Assembly (NCBI GenBank): GCA_965603205.1
Contig: CBFDCC010000001.1
Location: 1 to 64,000 of the forward strand
Reading direction: 5' to 3'
DNA: 64,000 nucleotides
Source: Temperatibacter sp965603205
Lineage (GTDB): Bacteria > Pseudomonadota > Alphaproteobacteria > Sphingomonadales > Kordiimonadaceae
In this document: piece by piece, positions 25,929 to 34,272 of the stretch
Layout of the letters: each line of letters begins with the position of its first letter
Position numbering within the stretch: position 1 is the stretch's first letter
The notes under the pieces: generated by a model
What the model saw: the letters and a program-made list of their open reading frames with translations, nothing else
The model's database searches: none
What the model was told of the DNA's origin: nothing
Translations under genes and position numbers: made by a program

Positions 25929-26519
25929 CTAATACCCTCGTAATTCTTTTAAAATATTTTGGACCTGTGCCTTAGCATGGTCTAAGCCCTTGTCAGTTTC
26001 AACCGTATAATCGGCCCGTACTATCTTTTCATCTGATGGCAGCTGTTTTGACAGAATACCCTCAAATTTCTCTGGTGTCATACCATCGCGCGCCAACACG
26101 CGCTCTCGCTGCACATCTGCAGGCGCGTGTGCCACAACAATTTTATGACATTTATCCTGCGCCCCCATTTCAAACAACAGCGGCTCATCAATCACCACAA
26201 CCTTTGATCCTGTCATTTCGGCTTGGTCCAAAAAGGCCTGTCTTGCCGTCTGTACCATAGGGTGCATGATCGCTTCTAATTTTTTAAGCGCTACTGCATT
26301 TCCAAAAACATACCCGCCTAATTTCTGACGGTCTAGTGCGCCGTTATGTATCACGCCTTTAAATGCAGCCTCTATAAGCGGTAAGGCTTTGCCGCCCTTT
26401 GCTTGCAGGTTTCGCACGGTCGCGTCAGCGTCAAATACGGGCGCACCCGCCGCCATAAACATCTTAGCTGTTTCAGATTTTCCCATGCCGATAGAGCCTG
26501 TAAGGCCGATAATAATCAC
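25929..26519 (-). CDS. coaE: Dephospho-CoA kinase
   Basis: A 196-residue P-loop kinase that phosphorylates the 3'-hydroxyl of dephospho-CoA, the last step of coenzyme A synthesis. The Walker A motif GLTGSIGMGKSETAKMF is at the N-terminus and APVFDADATVRNL is the substrate-binding block. VVIDEPLLFEMG and the lid region ARDGMTPEKFEGIL follow. The start codon overlaps the end of aroE by 4 bases, indicating translational coupling. Confidence 0.95.
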   Translation of the reverse strand: MIIIGLTGSIGMGKSETAKMFMAAGAPVFDADATVRNLQAKGGKALPLIEAAFKGVIHNGALDRQKLGGYVFGNAVALKKLEAIMHPMVQTARQAFLDQAEMTGSKVVVIDEPLLFEMGAQDKCHKIVVAHAPADVQRERVLARDGMTPEKFEGILSKQLPSDEKIVRADYTVETDKGLDHAKAQVQNILKELRGY

Positions 26520-27349
26520 GCTAGCTGCTCCATCAATTTAGCCTTAAGCGCGTCATCATAAACAGGCTCAACGCCAAACCATAAATTAAAGGCGGCGGCG
26601 GCCTGATAAACCAACATGCCAAGACCGTCTACGGTTTTAAGGCCCTTGGCATTGGCGGCTTTTAACAAATCCGTCTCAAGGGGTTTAAAGACTATATCAT
26701 AGACAACCGTATCGCTGGCGGCGTGATCCAGTTTTAGGTCAAGGGCAGGTTGCCCCGTCATGCCAAGCGTTGTGGTATTAGCAATAACCCCAGCACCCGC
26801 CACCGCCGTGTGGCGATTTTCCCATTCAACAACAGCAACACGCCCGCGACCAATCTCTCTAGCAATCTTCTCTGCTTTTGCCTGTGTGCGATTGGTGATC
26901 ATAATGAAGGGTACTTCTGTGGACAAAAATGCTGCCACTGCCGCCCGCGCCGCGCCACCAGCACCAACAATCAACGGCGGTTTATAAGTCGGCCAATTAG
27001 GCGCAGATTCATCAAGCTGTTTTTTAAAGCCGCCAATATCCGTGTTAAAACCTGTTTTAATGCCGTCCTTTATCACCACTGTATTAACCGCCCCTATGCT
27101 TGCAGCCATCGTGGCAACTTTATCCAGCGCTGCCATCACCGTTTCTTTATGCGGTACCGTTACATTACAGCCCACAAATCCTTTGTCTGGCAATCCTGTA
27201 ACGAGATCAGCCAGATTATCAGGCTCTACGGCAATAGCTTCATAGCTGGCATCAATGTCGTGCATAGCCATCCAGTGATTATGAATAAGCGGCGATAGGC
27301 TTTGACCAATCGGCCAGCCTAATACGGCTGCTTTTTTTAGGGTGCTCAT
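26516..27349 (-). CDS. aroE: Shikimate dehydrogenase
   Basis: A 277-residue NADPH-dependent enzyme of aromatic amino-acid synthesis. Substrate site: GWPIGQSLSPLIHNHWM and the catalytic Lys region NVTVPHKE. The nucleotide-binding loop is GAGGAARAAVAAF, and TNRTQAKAEKIA gives the NADP-specific arginine. GLGMLVYQAAAAF is near the end. A short mosaic repeat lies between its start codon and the maf stop, so maf and aroE may still share a transcript. Confidence 0.95.
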   Translation of the reverse strand: MSTLKKAAVLGWPIGQSLSPLIHNHWMAMHDIDASYEAIAVEPDNLADLVTGLPDKGFVGCNVTVPHKETVMAALDKVATMAASIGAVNTVVIKDGIKTGFNTDIGGFKKQLDESAPNWPTYKPPLIVGAGGAARAAVAAFLSTEVPFIMITNRTQAKAEKIAREIGRGRVAVVEWENRHTAVAGAGVIANTTTLGMTGQPALDLKLDHAASDTVVYDIVFKPLETDLLKAANAKGLKTVDGLGMLVYQAAAAFNLWFGVEPVYDDALKAKLMEQLA

Positions 27350-27358
27350 TTTATTAGT

Positions 27359-27406
27359 ATCCTCGCATCTGCTCGGCCTCGCAGTCGCTCGGTACGGCTT
27401 CGCCTA
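27359..27406 (-). repeat. Short mosaic repeat between maf and aroE
   Basis: TCCTCGCATCTGCTCGGCC, GCAGTCGCTCGGTACG and the minimal hairpin GGC-TTC-GCC. The TCCTCGC end is about 10 bases from the aroE start codon. Confidence 0.8.
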
Positions 27407-27413
27407 ATTTTTA

Positions 27414-28016
27414 TCATTTTATCATATCTCCACGGTCTCTTAAAAACTTAAATATAGGCAGTAACGGCAAACCAAGTACCGTATAATAATCACCTTTTAC
27501 ACTATTAAACAGTTGTGCGCCAAGGCCTTCTAATTGATAGCAGCCCACGGACCAAAAAGCATCATCACCGAGCGCGTCAAGATACTGACTGATAAAGTCA
27601 TCGCTTAGATCACGCACATCAAGCGTGGCTTTTTGTGTGTCATGCCAGATGGTATTACCGTTTTCCATTATCACCGCAGCGCTGATAAGCTCGTGTTTTT
27701 TACCAGATAGTTTTTTGAGGGTGGCTTCAGCCTCCGCGCGGTTAGACGCTTTTGATAGTAGCTCACCACCCAGTGATAATATCTGATCCGCTGCTAGTAT
27801 TAGATCGCATTCACACCTGCGCGATACATTAGCCGCCTTCATCTCGGCCAAGATAATTGCTATTTGATCAGCAGGGGCGCCGTCTTGCAGTAAAGAGTAT
27901 TTAATTTCTGCCTCATCAATATTTGCTGCTAGTATATCAACATCTAGCCCTGCATCTTTGAGCATGCGGGCGCGGGTTTTACTATTTGAGGCTAAAATGA
28001 TCTTTGGATGGGTCAT
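27414..28016 (-). CDS. maf: Maf/YhdE-family nucleotide pyrophosphatase
   Basis: A 200-residue protein with the Maf opening ILASNSKTRARMLKDAGL, then LILAADQIL, the catalytic-loop equivalent, and YQLEGLGAQLFNSVKGDYYT near the end. Family members hydrolyse non-canonical or modified nucleoside triphosphates such as dTTP, UTP or m7GTP. The family's usual SxRR motif is here SKTR. It borders the replication origin, from which it is read outward. Confidence 0.92.
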   Translation of the reverse strand: MTHPKIILASNSKTRARMLKDAGLDVDILAANIDEAEIKYSLLQDGAPADQIAIILAEMKAANVSRRCECDLILAADQILSLGGELLSKASNRAEAEATLKKLSGKKHELISAAVIMENGNTIWHDTQKATLDVRDLSDDFISQYLDALGDDAFWSVGCYQLEGLGAQLFNSVKGDYYTVLGLPLLPIFKFLRDRGDMIK

Positions 28017-28431
28017 AATATGAACGGCATTTCTTTATGGGCAATTATGTGAGCAAGCTGTGGATAACCTATGGATAAGCCTACCTTAGACATTGAACAA
28101 AAACTTATCCTCAATTCACCAACAGGTTACGCTGTAGATTTTAGTTTTTATACACAGAAATTAAACATGGGGATAGTTTGTATCTTTGCCTGTGTAATAT
28201 CGATTAAATATATATCTAATTTTCTTAGAAGAATATCATATTTAGACAGTAGATTTTATTATAAAATACCCTATAACAATGGCTAACTTTTCTGTGGGTA
28301 ACTTTGTGGATAACCAGTTATCCCCATGATTCACAGGTATCTACTACAACTACAATTATAATATATATATATTTATGTATTAGTATAATCGTTATGATGA
28401 AATAACATGTGTAAATAATAGGAAACTATTC
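28017..28431. other. oriC: Likely chromosomal origin of replication (oriC)
   Basis: The gap between maf and hemE has perfect DnaA boxes TGTGGATAA at 28059-28067 and 28305-28313. Near matches are TATGGATAA (28070-28078), TTATCCTCA (28105-28113), TGTGGGTAA (28293-28301) and TTATCCCCA (28318-28326). Between and after these clusters are strongly A+T-rich stretches (about 28190-28270 and 28353-28425) that could unwind. Most genes to the left read left and most conserved genes just to the right read right. hemE beside oriC is a known alphaproteobacterial arrangement. No exact CtrA site (TTAA-N7-TTAA) is seen. Confidence 0.88.
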
Positions 28432-29466
28432 ATGACTAAACGCTTACTTGAGACTCTCAAAGGAAACCCGGATAATCAAGTACCTTTTTGGTTTATGCGC
28501 CAAGCAGGTAGATATTTGCCAGAATATCGTGAGATCAGAGCAAAATGTCCTTCCTTTATGGATTTCTGTTACACCCCTGATAAAGCCGCTGAGGTAACGC
28601 TTCAACCTATTCGTAGATACGGTATGGATGGTGCTATTCTTTTTGCTGATATATTAGTGGTGCCTGATGGTTTAGGTCAGAAAGTATGGTTTGAAACAGG
28701 TAAAGGTCCGCAGTTAGAAGCAATTGAAGATGCTGTGTCACTTGCGGCACTGTCACTCGATAAGTTCCACGACCGCGTAGGAAACGTCTATGAGACCCTA
28801 AATCGTCTTTCGGTAGACCTACCTAAAGATACCACCTTGATCGGCTTTGCGGGTGCTCCTTGGACCGTGGCGACCTATATGTTAGAGGGTCAGGGCAGTA
28901 AGGATCATGCTAAGGCTAAACGCTTTGGCTATATGCATCCTGATTTATTCACAAAACTTATTGATATTTTGGTTGAATCAACGGCTCAGTATTTAATCCG
29001 CCAGATTGATGCGGGTGCTGATGTTGTGCAAATTTTTGATAGCTGGGCAGGATCGCTTAGCGAAACTGGTTTTAAGCGCTGGGTCATAGCGCCGACTAAA
29101 AAAATTGTCGCAAAAGTTAAAGCAGCTCACCCCAATACACCGATCATTGGTTTCCCACGTTTAGCGGGTGCGTCAATCATTGATTATATTGCTGAGACAG
29201 GTATCGACGGCGTATCACTGGATACAGGTGTACCTGTTAAATGGGCGGCTGATAATGTGCAAAGCAAAATGTGTGTGCAGGGTAATCTGGACCCGCAGCT
29301 GGTGGTTGCTGGCGGCGCAGAAATGCTAGAAGAAGCCGAGCGTATTTTAACAGGGTTTAAGGACGGCGCGCATATTTTCAATTTGGGTCATGGTTTTACA
29401 CCAGAAACACCACCAGAAAATGTTGCAAAACTATCTGAATTTATTCAGAATTTTAGAAGAAGTTAG
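28432..29466 (+). CDS. hemE: Uroporphyrinogen decarboxylase
   Basis: A 344-residue haem-synthesis enzyme that decarboxylates the four acetate side chains of uroporphyrinogen III. The signature PFWFMRQAGRYLPEYREIR is at the N-terminus, followed by DGAILFADILVVPDGLG, GFAGAPWTVATYMLEG, and the C-terminal FNLGHGFTPETPPENV. AGGAAA precedes the ATG. It is the first gene to the right of the proposed origin. hemJ, a later step of the same pathway, follows after a mosaic repeat. Confidence 0.97.
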   Translation: MTKRLLETLKGNPDNQVPFWFMRQAGRYLPEYREIRAKCPSFMDFCYTPDKAAEVTLQPIRRYGMDGAILFADILVVPDGLGQKVWFETGKGPQLEAIEDAVSLAALSLDKFHDRVGNVYETLNRLSVDLPKDTTLIGFAGAPWTVATYMLEGQGSKDHAKAKRFGYMHPDLFTKLIDILVESTAQYLIRQIDAGADVVQIFDSWAGSLSETGFKRWVIAPTKKIVAKVKAAHPNTPIIGFPRLAGASIIDYIAETGIDGVSLDTGVPVKWAADNVQSKMCVQGNLDPQLVVAGGAEMLEEAERILTGFKDGAHIFNLGHGFTPETPPENVAKLSEFIQNFRRS

Positions 29467-29489
29467 AAGAAAGGAAGAAAGGAAGAAAG
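29466..29489 (+). repeat. Three tandem octamers after hemE
   Basis: Three perfect copies of GAAGAAAG follow one another, starting with the last base of the hemE stop codon. A simple-sequence tract that could vary in copy number. Confidence 0.8.
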
Positions 29490-29504
29490 GAACTTTTTGT
29501 CATA

Positions 29505-29615
29505 GATCGCCGAATGGTCGGCGCCTCGCAGTCGCTTGGTACGAAAACATTGTTTTCTAAATATCCGAACGTATGTGAGGCAAGGGCGACTGCCCGTCCG
29601 AGCTAATGCGAGGAT
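29505..29615 (+). repeat. Mosaic palindromic repeat between hemE and hemJ
   Basis: ATCGCCGAATGGTCGGC, CGCAGTCGCTTGGTACG, the hairpin GAAAACATTGTTTTC, CGAACGTATGTGAGGC, AAGGGCGACTGCCCG and CGAGCTAATGCGAGGA. The GCGAGGA end faces the hemJ start codon, about 30 bases away. Confidence 0.85.
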
Positions 29616-29647
29616 CTTAATAAAAAAGGACTTTTTTTTTAAATAAA

Positions 29648-30094
29648 ATGGATTTATCTACTTATTATCTAGAATTAAAAGCACTGCATATTATTTTTGT
29701 GATCTTTTGGATGGCAGGTTTGTTGATGATGCCCCGCTTTTTTGTTTATCATAGTCAGTGTGAAATTGGCTCTGATGAAGATAAAAAATGGGCAGAGCGT
29801 GAAAAGCGCTTAATGCGGATCATTATGAATCCTGGGATGATTATTACGATAATTATAGGTCTAGCATTAATGCAGTCACTAGCAGGATCAAACGGTGAAA
29901 CTTGGCTGCATTTAAAATTGGTATTCGTTGCTTTGATGATGGCTGTTCATATGATGCTTGCTAAGCAGCGTCGCTTATTTTCTGAGGGCACGCGCACAAA
30001 GTCCGAGCGCTATTTCAGATTGTTAAATGAAGTGCCATCAATTTTGATCATTATCATTATATTTCTGGTAGTCCTTAAACCCTTTATGGCATAA
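29648..30094 (+). CDS. hemJ: Protoporphyrinogen oxidase HemJ
   Basis: A 148-residue membrane protein with four helices. ELKALHIIFVIFWMAGLLMM with the conserved His, then PRFFVYHSQ, and LHLKLVFVALMMAVHMML with a second key His and Lys match HemJ. HemJ oxidises protoporphyrinogen IX where HemG or HemY is absent, as in most alphaproteobacteria. It follows hemE, two steps earlier in the haem pathway. A terminator-like hairpin lies after it. Confidence 0.9.
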   Translation: MDLSTYYLELKALHIIFVIFWMAGLLMMPRFFVYHSQCEIGSDEDKKWAEREKRLMRIIMNPGMIITIIIGLALMQSLAGSNGETWLHLKLVFVALMMAVHMMLAKQRRLFSEGTRTKSERYFRLLNEVPSILIIIIIFLVVLKPFMA

Positions 30095-30111
30095 AAAGCT
30101 TGATCTTTTAT

Positions 30112-30165
30112 AAAAGCGCGGTTATTTGACCTTTTAAGAGGCTTTTAATTGCGCTTTTATTTATT
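30112..30165 (+). terminator. Probable terminator after hemJ
   Basis: AAAAGCGC and GCGCTTTT pair around a 31-base loop that contains a smaller AAAAG/CTTTT-type pairing, followed by ATTTATTT. The stem is 8 bp. Confidence 0.55.
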
Positions 30166-30285
30166 TAAAAATATGATATAGTCTCAGCTATCAATCAAAC
30201 ACCGCCCGTTCGGGTTTCGGTAAACTTCTCGTTTTGTTACATCCTACTCCGCGTCATTTTACCATATTTTCATTTGGAATATTAC

Positions 30286-31542
30286 ATGCACTTACAAGAA
30301 TTAAAAGATAAATCACCCGCAGATTTATTAACGCTGGCGGAAGAAGTTGGCGTTGAAAATGCCTCTACTTTGCGTAAGCAAGATATGATGTTTGCGATCT
30401 TAAAACAGATGGCGGATGATGATAAAACGATTAACGGTTCAGGTGTGATTGAGACACTATCTGATGGTTTTGGTTTCCTTAGAAGTCCAGAATCAAATTA
30501 TTTACCGGGTCCAGATGATATTTATGTAAGCCCAAGTCAAATTCGCAGATTTGGTCTGCGCACGGGTGATAGTGTTGACGGTGAAATTCGTGGTCCTAAA
30601 GACGGCGAGCGGTATTTTGCACTTTTAAAAGTTGATAAAATTAACTTTGAAGATCCAGAGCGCGTTAAGCATAAAATTAACTTTGATAACCTAACACCGC
30701 TTTACCCTGATGAGCGTTTCAAGCTAGACCCTGATGATGTAACGGTTAAGGATAAATCACCCCGTGTGATTGATCTGGTTGCCCCAATTGGTAAGGGCCA
30801 GCGCGCACTCATCGTTGCGCCGCCGCGTACAGGTAAAACAGTTCTACTGAAAAATATTGCTCAAAATATCACTAAAAATCACCCTGAATGTTATGTGATT
30901 GTGCTGCTTATTGATGAACGCCCAGAGGAAGTAACTGATATGTCACGCTCTGTGGCTGGTGAGGTTGTATCCTCAACTTTTGATGAGCCTGCATCCCGTC
31001 ACGTACAGGTTGCTGAAATGGTGATTGAAAAGGCAAAACGTCTTGTTGAACACGGCAAGGATGTTGTAATTCTACTGGATAGTATCACGCGTTTAGCCCG
31101 TGCGTATAATACGTGTGTGCCGTCTTCTGGTAAAGTTCTAACCGGTGGTGTTGACGCCAACGCACTCCAACGTCCAAAGCGTTTCTTTGGTGCTGCGCGT
31201 AATATCGAGGAAGGTGGATCACTATCCATCATCGCAACAGCGCTTATTGAAACGGGTAGCCGTATGGATGAAGTGATCTTTGAGGAATTCAAGGGTACTG
31301 GTAACAGTGAAGTTATTCTCGACCGTAAGGTTGCTGATAAGCGCATATTCCCAGCCATTGATATTCTTAAATCTGGTACACGTAAAGAAGAGCTACTTGT
31401 TGACGCTGCTACGCTTTCTAAGATGTGGGTCCTGCGTCGTATTCTGACTCCAATGGGTACTATTGATGCTATGGAGTTTTTGCTCGGTAAACTCAAGGAT
31501 AGCAAAAACAACGATGAATTCTTTAACCAAATGAATAATTAA
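30286..31542 (+). CDS. rho: Transcription termination factor Rho
   Basis: A 418-residue hexameric RNA helicase. The N-terminal helix bundle begins MHLQELKDKSPADLL, and the RNA-binding cold-shock fold contains SDGFGFLRSP. The motor has Walker A APPRTGKTVLLKNIA, Walker B in VVILLDSITRLARAYN, and the Q and R loops (SGKVLTGGVDANALQRPKR). I place the start at the ATG 30286; an in-frame TTG lies 12 bases earlier. About 190 bases of leader separate it from hemJ, including a GCCCGTTCGGGT hairpin. That space could host the autoregulation known for rho. Confidence 0.97.
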   Translation: MHLQELKDKSPADLLTLAEEVGVENASTLRKQDMMFAILKQMADDDKTINGSGVIETLSDGFGFLRSPESNYLPGPDDIYVSPSQIRRFGLRTGDSVDGEIRGPKDGERYFALLKVDKINFEDPERVKHKINFDNLTPLYPDERFKLDPDDVTVKDKSPRVIDLVAPIGKGQRALIVAPPRTGKTVLLKNIAQNITKNHPECYVIVLLIDERPEEVTDMSRSVAGEVVSSTFDEPASRHVQVAEMVIEKAKRLVEHGKDVVILLDSITRLARAYNTCVPSSGKVLTGGVDANALQRPKRFFGAARNIEEGGSLSIIATALIETGSRMDEVIFEEFKGTGNSEVILDRKVADKRIFPAIDILKSGTRKEELLVDAATLSKMWVLRRILTPMGTIDAMEFLLGKLKDSKNNDEFFNQMNN

Positions 31543-31565
31543 AGGCTCGGCCTTTAACGAAATAT

Positions 31566-31602
31566 TAAGCTCGCTCTATGATATAGGGCGGGCTTAAATT
31601 TT
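31566..31602 (+). terminator. Terminator of rho
   Basis: A 12-bp stem (TAAGCTCGCTCT with AGGGCGGGCTTA, two G-U pairs, loop ATGATAT) is followed by AAATTTT, 24 bases after the rho stop codon. Confidence 0.7.
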
Positions 31603-31606
31603 AAAG

Positions 31607-31735
31607 ATAGGAAACAAAGTTTCCGGTCCGAATGTATGTGAGGATATACAAATGTAATTAGGATGCACTAGCATCCGTACCGACCAAGCGGAAGGCGCGC
31701 ATAATTGTGCGAATAGCCTTAGTGGTGCTTGAACG
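31607..31735 (+). repeat. Mosaic palindromic repeats upstream of the HAD gene
   Basis: AGGAAACAAAGTTTCCGG, TCCGAATGTATGTGAGGA, then TTAGGATGCACTAGCATCC joined to GTACCGACCAAGCGGAAGGC, GCGCATAATTGTGCG and CCTTAGTGGTGCTTGAACG. The stems GGAAAC/GTTTCC and GGATGC/GCATCC occupy equivalent slots. Confidence 0.82.
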
Positions 31736-31756
31736 TCCAAAAAGAAAGATAATTCT

Positions 31757-32410
31757 ATGCACTTAGTTATGTTTGATGTTGATGGCACCCTTGTTAATTC
31801 TTCTTTTAAGGAGCCGCGCCCTTATGTACGAGCGCTAAAAGAAGCGCTTGATATAGATTGTCCCGCAAATTGGGATGATATAAGCCATGCGACAGACACG
31901 GGTATTGTCGCTGATTTGATGTTACAGCAAAAAAATACAGAAATATCTGAAAAAAATCTCAGTACATTCCGCGATTTATATATTGAATATGTCATGGATG
32001 ATTTGGATGAAACCCCTGATGCATGTGTGGCCATTGACGGCGCCGTTGATTTAATACAAAAACTAACCGCAGATGATAATGTGATGGTGGCACTGGCTAC
32101 AGGTGATTGGGGTACGGTTGCTTGTTTTAAGTTGGCAGCAGCTGGTTTTGACATTAACCGTCTAGTGATTGCTAGTGGTGATGATCATTTTGACCGCGCA
32201 GAGATTATGATGCTTGCTCGCGAGCGCGCCGAAGACCGCCTGAACGATGAAAAAGGTTTCAAGAGCAAAACCTATGTCGGCGACAGTAAATGGGATAAAA
32301 TTGCTACTGAGAGCCTAGGTTGGCGCTTTGTTGGTGTAGGCGATGATGTCAAAAACGCCGAAAACCACATTAATGATTTCACTGATACGGGTGATTTGTT
32401 TAAGTTTTAA
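31757..32410 (+). CDS. HAD-superfamily hydrolase (phosphoglycolate phosphatase-like)
   Basis: A 217-residue haloacid-dehalogenase-type phosphatase. Motif I MFDVDGTLVNS carries the nucleophile and acid-base Asp. A helical cap follows. Motif II is in VALATGDWG, and motif IV VGDSKWDKIA holds the metal-binding acid. Close families act on phosphoglycolate or similar small phosphate esters; the true substrate is unknown. It stands alone after rho, separated by mosaic repeats. Confidence 0.82.
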   Translation: MHLVMFDVDGTLVNSSFKEPRPYVRALKEALDIDCPANWDDISHATDTGIVADLMLQQKNTEISEKNLSTFRDLYIEYVMDDLDETPDACVAIDGAVDLIQKLTADDNVMVALATGDWGTVACFKLAAAGFDINRLVIASGDDHFDRAEIMMLARERAEDRLNDEKGFKSKTYVGDSKWDKIATESLGWRFVGVGDDVKNAENHINDFTDTGDLFKF

Positions 32411-32424
32411 CCATCCGTCATTAC

Positions 32425-32462
32425 ATAGAATACCGTTCGTGCTGAGCTTGTCGAAGCATGTA
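32425..32462. repeat. Palindromic repeat of the GTTCGTGCTGAGCTTGTC type
   Basis: CCGTTCGTGCTGAGCTTGTC followed by GAAGCATG contains the inverted motif GTGCTGAGC...GAAGCA. This element is unrelated to the main mosaic repeat and is a type I recall from many proteobacteria. A partial copy lies at 2961. Confidence 0.5.
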
Positions 32463-32517
32463 TGGTAGGGATCAACCAATTAAGGGATAGGTATTATAGA
32501 CCTACCCCTTAAAGTAT

Positions 32518-32736
32518 TTAACTATTGCAATATCCATTTTCACAGTGCCAAGGGTATGTATCACTCTTTGCTCGATTGTTACGCCAATAGAGTGGTTGCA
32601 GATTAGATAAATCATCTTTTCCACCCCTAGACTTTGGGAAGATATGGTCAATTTCCCAACCATAACTAGTCTCGTGTCCATGTGCAGAATAACGAATAGT
32701 TTTTCCACACAGAGTTGATGAATTCAGTAAATGATT
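32518..32736 (-). pseudogene. 5'-truncated HNH endonuclease remnant
   Basis: Reading the minus strand from an in-frame TGA at 32737-32739 to the TAA at 32518 gives 72 codons with no ATG. The product contains LCGKTIRY, then GWEIDHIFPKSRGGKDDLSN and LQPLYWRNNRAKSD, which is a clear HNH signature (DH...N...N). Intact HNH proteins of this type have a further N-terminal part containing RKD-C; it is missing here and is not found in the other two frames just upstream. I therefore call it a decayed homing-type or restriction-type nuclease gene. Confidence 0.72.
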
Positions 32737-32739
32737 TCA

Positions 32740-32950
32740 AAAAAACAAAACCCATTCGAAAAATTCGGTATGAAAGTGCTGAGAAAAGAAGAGCGGGTAG
32801 TAAGTACAGCTAAATAAAACTTTCGTCATTGTGGCGAAGGCCGCAATCCAGTCCAAAAAACAAAAGTCCTCACATAAGTGAGGTCATATTAGTCTTCTGG
32901 ACCCCGTGTCGTTAACCTACCTTTGGTAGGGCACGGGGTGACGTGTAGAA
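32740..32950. other. Gene-free gap before HMG-CoA reductase end
   Basis: The gap holds decayed palindromes: CATTGTGGCGAAGGCCGCAATC (arms ATTGTGG/CCGCAAT), CTCACATAAGTGAG, and GACCCCGTGTCG ... CACGGGGTGACG, of which the last two could terminate the minus-strand reductase gene. A 28-codon open frame at 32731-32817 has no support. Confidence 0.4.
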
Positions 32951-34117
32951 CTACGGTCTATTGCGGCCAAGGTTATCGTGGCTTTCAACCCAATCACCAG
33001 AGATGACAGCACTGGCTAGTGATATTTCACCGGCTAGTACTGTTGCCGCGCAAATTTCAGCAAATTTTTCTACTTTACCCGCGCCGTAACAATCCATCAT
33101 TTCAAGACATTCACGCTGGGTAGCAAGCCCAGTGCCGCCGCCATATGTGGCAACGATTAAAGACGGTATGGTAATAGACCAATAGTAATCACCATTTTCT
33201 AAAATCTCGACAAATGTAATGGCGGCGTGGGATTCCGCGATGTTGGCTACATCCTGCCCCGTTGCGATAAAAATAGCCGTGAGAGCATTAGCCGAATGCA
33301 TCCCGTTATTAACGGTCCCTGCCAGCATGCCACCAACATTAGAGACAAGACGGGCGCGGAAAAGTTTTTCCACATCGCTGCCCATAATATTTTTAATGGA
33401 ATCACGTGGAATTGTTGCCTCGGCAATAACCCGTGTACCGCGTGAATGCATCATATTCATATGGGAATGCTTTTTGTCTGTATCGGTGGCACCAGATAAA
33501 GTGAACCATGTTTTATGAGGATAATGACTAACGATCCAATTGCAGGCGGCTTGTGTTGCCTTGCCGCACATATTTTGGCCCGCTGCGTCACCTGTTGTAT
33601 AATTAAAACGTAGATACTTCATCGGCCCGACGCTCCATTGCTGAATGTCGCGCAACTTACCAACGCTGGTTGTTGCCTCGGCGGCGGCGGCAATAGCGGT
33701 AAAATTACCCTCTATCCATAGGCCAAAATCACGGGCGGCGCGGGCATCATCAAAATGAAAGACGGGCGCGCGCTGCATAACGCGTTCAACAACAGTGGTT
33801 TTAACGCCGCCAATTTCCGATAGCAGACGCATACCACGGTTATAACTGGCAACCAGCGTGCCTTCTGTTGTCGCCAGCGGGACATAAAAAGACCCTTTTG
33901 CATGTTCACCGTTAACCAAAAGAGGTCCAGCAAGGCCAATAGGGACTTGGGCTACACCTATATAATTTTCCACATTGCCCGGTAAAGTGTCAGGATTTAA
34001 TGAGGCTGACCCCACATGACTTAGATCTACGCCTGTTTGTTCTTTAATAAACGCACGGCGAGAGGCCGCCATATCATTGGTGTAATCATCTTTTTTACTG
34101 CGTGGAATCTTTGTCAT
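32951..34117 (-). CDS. Hydroxymethylglutaryl-CoA reductase (class I-like)
   Basis: A 388-residue HMG-CoA reductase. Motifs: ENYIGVAQVPIGLAGPLLV and PLATTEGTLVASYNRGM with the catalytic Glu. Then TTGDAAGQNMCGKAT (NADPH/substrate), the lysine pair in ATDTDKKHSHM, the Asp in IATGQDVANIAESH, ATYGGGTGLATQ, and the C-terminal His in VESHDNLGRNRP. The paired Lys and the C-terminal SH resemble the eukaryotic/archaeal class I enzyme. It makes or oxidises mevalonate; most alphaproteobacteria lack this pathway and use MEP. No other mevalonate genes are nearby. The start at 34117 fits the family; the frame runs to 34171. Confidence 0.9.
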   Translation of the reverse strand: MTKIPRSKKDDYTNDMAASRRAFIKEQTGVDLSHVGSASLNPDTLPGNVENYIGVAQVPIGLAGPLLVNGEHAKGSFYVPLATTEGTLVASYNRGMRLLSEIGGVKTTVVERVMQRAPVFHFDDARAARDFGLWIEGNFTAIAAAAEATTSVGKLRDIQQWSVGPMKYLRFNYTTGDAAGQNMCGKATQAACNWIVSHYPHKTWFTLSGATDTDKKHSHMNMMHSRGTRVIAEATIPRDSIKNIMGSDVEKLFRARLVSNVGGMLAGTVNNGMHSANALTAIFIATGQDVANIAESHAAITFVEILENGDYYWSITIPSLIVATYGGGTGLATQRECLEMMDCYGAGKVEKFAEICAATVLAGEISLASAVISGDWVESHDNLGRNRP

Positions 34118-34272
34118 ACTATAGTTACCCGATCTACTTGTGAACAAATAACCTATTAGAGAAAATGCCAATGATCAAGTTGCTATTCTTGTAAAGAATA
34201 AGGTTTTATTTGCCTTTTGGTTTTTATCTGATAGCGTCTTGTCAATTGAAAACCATTGAGAGGGATATCACC

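Noticed and set aside
26750..27298. 182-codon plus-strand frame opposite aroE
   Set aside because: Antisense to aroE; it is Cys/His/Arg-rich and has no recognised motif.
28190..28280. Considered as CtrA-binding sites in oriC
   Set aside because: TTAA half-sites are present but none has the required TTAA-N7-TTAA spacing.
32731..32817. 28-codon plus-strand frame beside the HNH remnant
   Set aside because: Too short, no ribosome site and no similarity that I recognise.
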